DNA of 5,194 nt from Clostridia bacterium. Lineage in GTDB: Bacteria; Bacillota; Clostridia; Christensenellales; Borkfalkiaceae. The notes under the pieces are model-generated. The model was not told the DNA's origin and searched no databases. It worked only from the letters and a program-made list of their open reading frames with translations. Within the stretch, counting starts at the first letter, position 1. Every line of letters starts with the position of its first letter. Shown one piece after another: positions 4,023-5,194 of the stretch. Where the stretch lies: assembly GCA_017631725.1 (NCBI GenBank), contig JAGBSS010000167.1:1-5194 (forward strand), written 5' to 3'. The translations under genes were made by a program, and so were the position numbers.

Positions 4023-5194
4023 TTATTTGCTTTCTTTTTTTGCGTTGCGTTTTTTAATTATATAGTTTATAAGCACAATTAAATAGTGAACGACAAGCCC
4101 AACGGCTATTGCTTTTACAAGGTCAAACACAACCGTTAACACAAAGGTTAGTATAAGCACCAAAATGTCGTTCCATTTTTTGGTTTTTATAATTGCAACA
4201 AACTCTCTCCATCCACACATATTATATGCAACCACAAACAAAATTGCGGCAATTATTGGCATTGGAATATACCCTGCAAGTGGCATTAACACAACTAAAA
4301 CCAAAAGAAGAATAAGTGCGTGCACCATGCCAGAAAGTGGTGATTTACCGCCGTTTTTAACGTTTGCCGCCGTTCTTGCAATTGCGCCTGTTGCAGGTAT
4401 TCCGCCAAAAAATCCAACTAAAATATTACCCGTGCCAAGTGCAATAAGTTCTGTGTTAGAATTATGCTTGTCCCCTATCATTTTATCTGATACCACGCAA
4501 GAAAGTAGCGATTCTATCCCCGCAAGCAATGCAATGGTAAACGCACTTGGTAAAAGTTTTAAAATTCTCTCCCCTGTAATTACGGGAACACTAAAAGTGG
4601 GCAATCCAGAAGAAATTGTGTATAAAGAACCTACTGTGCTTACGTTTATAATTGGTATAAGGCATATTAAAGAGCCTATTAAAACGGCAATTAAAGAGCC
4701 GGGGATTTTCTTTACAAACTTTGCAAAAATTATAAGTATTGCAACGCCAAGTATTCCAACTAAAAAGGACCAAAAGTTAAAGGTGGAAATATGCTTAATT
4801 ACAAGTGAAAGTTTTTCTAAAGTTTCTATAGCAACCGTGCCAGATGGATAGGTTAACCCAAAAAAATCTTTAAGTTGACCAACGGCTAACGTGACTGCTA
4901 TGCCTGCGGTAAAACCTACCGTTATTGCATGTGGAATATACTTTATAAGCGAACCAACACGGCAAATACCCATTATAATTAACAAAATTCCCGCCATAAT
5001 GGTTGCTATAAACAATCCGTCTACACCTTGTGTTGCAATTATGCCTGCAACGATAGTTGCAAATGCTGCAGTTGGGCCGGTTATGTTTACCTTGCTACCA
5101 CCTAAAAGCGACGTTGCAAACCCTGCAATTATAGCGGTAAAAAGCCCCATTTCTGGTGTTGCACCAGATGCAATTGCAAGTGCAATAGAAAGTG
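4023..5194 (-). CDS. SulP-family anion permease, STAS-less, N-terminus outside window
   Basis: The leftward frame stays open to the right edge. Beyond the internal Met at 5150 there are 14 further in-frame codons (LSIALAIASGATPE), which match the first membrane segment of SulP carriers, so that Met is not the start. About 389 residues are visible. Counting from the internal Met, family signatures are GLFTAIIAGF (2-11), LLGGSKVNITGPTAAF (15-30), SDKMIGDKHNSNTEL (221-235), GFFGGIPATGAIARTAANVK (246-265) and the AAILFVVAYNM helix (301-311). SulP proteins move sulfate, bicarbonate or dicarboxylates with H+ or Na+; the substrate here cannot be told. The usual cytoplasmic STAS domain (~100 residues or more) is absent: after the last helix only a short basic tail, IIKKRNAKKESK, remains before TAA, and a terminator follows at once, so a frameshifted remnant is not evident. 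The promoter and start are beyond the window. Confidence 0.9.
   Translation of the reverse strand, partial: LSIALAIASGATPEMGLFTAIIAGFATSLLGGSKVNITGPTAAFATIVAGIIATQGVDGLFIATIMAGILLIIMGICRVGSLIKYIPHAITVGFTAGIAVTLAVGQLKDFFGLTYPSGTVAIETLEKLSLVIKHISTFNFWSFLVGILGVAILIIFAKFVKKIPGSLIAVLIGSLICLIPIINVSTVGSLYTISSGLPTFSVPVITGERILKLLPSAFTIALLAGIESLLSCVVSDKMIGDKHNSNTELIALGTGNILVGFFGGIPATGAIARTAANVKNGGKSPLSGMVHALILLLVLVVLMPLAGYIPMPIIAAILFVVAYNMCGWREFVAIIKTKKWNDILVLILTFVLTVVFDLVKAIAVGLVVHYLIVLINYIIKKRNAKKESK

Noticed and set aside
4165..4851. Long plus-strand open frame opposite the SulP gene, and similar antisense frames at 266-532, 923-1150 and 3613-3813
   Set aside because: They are antisense or overlapping shadows of genes with clear family matches, with low-complexity products and no ribosome sites.
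4023..5150. ATG at 5150 as the SulP start
   Set aside because: The upstream in-frame codons to the window edge encode the conserved first membrane segment, so the gene is simply cut by the edge.

Overview
The window is AT-rich DNA with short intergenic gaps, Shine-Dalgarno sites of the GGAG type, sigma-A-like promoters, T-tailed hairpin terminators and TAA stops on every gene. This fits a low-GC Firmicute, most likely an anaerobic Clostridia lineage of the kind common in gut samples. The placement is inferred from composition and protein families, not from a marker gene. Nothing indicates a prophage, transposon or CRISPR locus.

Layout, left to right. (1) 1-523, + strand: the 3' part of a gene for a ferritin-like, probably metal-binding protein of a family without an established function. 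(2) 537-560: a symmetric terminator shared with the convergent next gene. (3) 577-1323, - strand: a complete ZIP-family divalent metal transporter with a textbook promoter. (4) 1378-1407: a palindromic terminator ending the next unit. (5) 1423-2568 and 2653-3327, both - strand: a secreted lipoprotein with a Cys/His-rich head and Ig-like repeats, preceded by a DUF6198/YczE-like membrane protein; the two probably share one transcript. (6) 3328-3684: a 357-base gap without a protein gene. It holds the leftward promoter of the membrane protein, then a rightward promoter and a rightward terminator that together delimit a candidate non-coding RNA of about 155 nt, then a separate promoter for the next gene. 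(7) 3685-3972, + strand: a 95-residue ferritin-like protein of the encapsulin-associated type. (8) 3977-4004: a bidirectional terminator. (9) 4023-5194, - strand: a SulP-family anion permease, cut by the right edge at its N-terminus and lacking the usual C-terminal STAS domain.

Three of the six genes (two ferritin-like proteins and the ZIP transporter) concern metal handling, but they lie in separate transcription units, so a shared pathway is only suggested. The main points for a second look are the candidate orphan RNA at about 3456-3612, the encapsulin-type ferritin with no encapsulin gene beside it and no visible cargo tag, and the STAS-less SulP. I did not find a clearly new multi-gene system.
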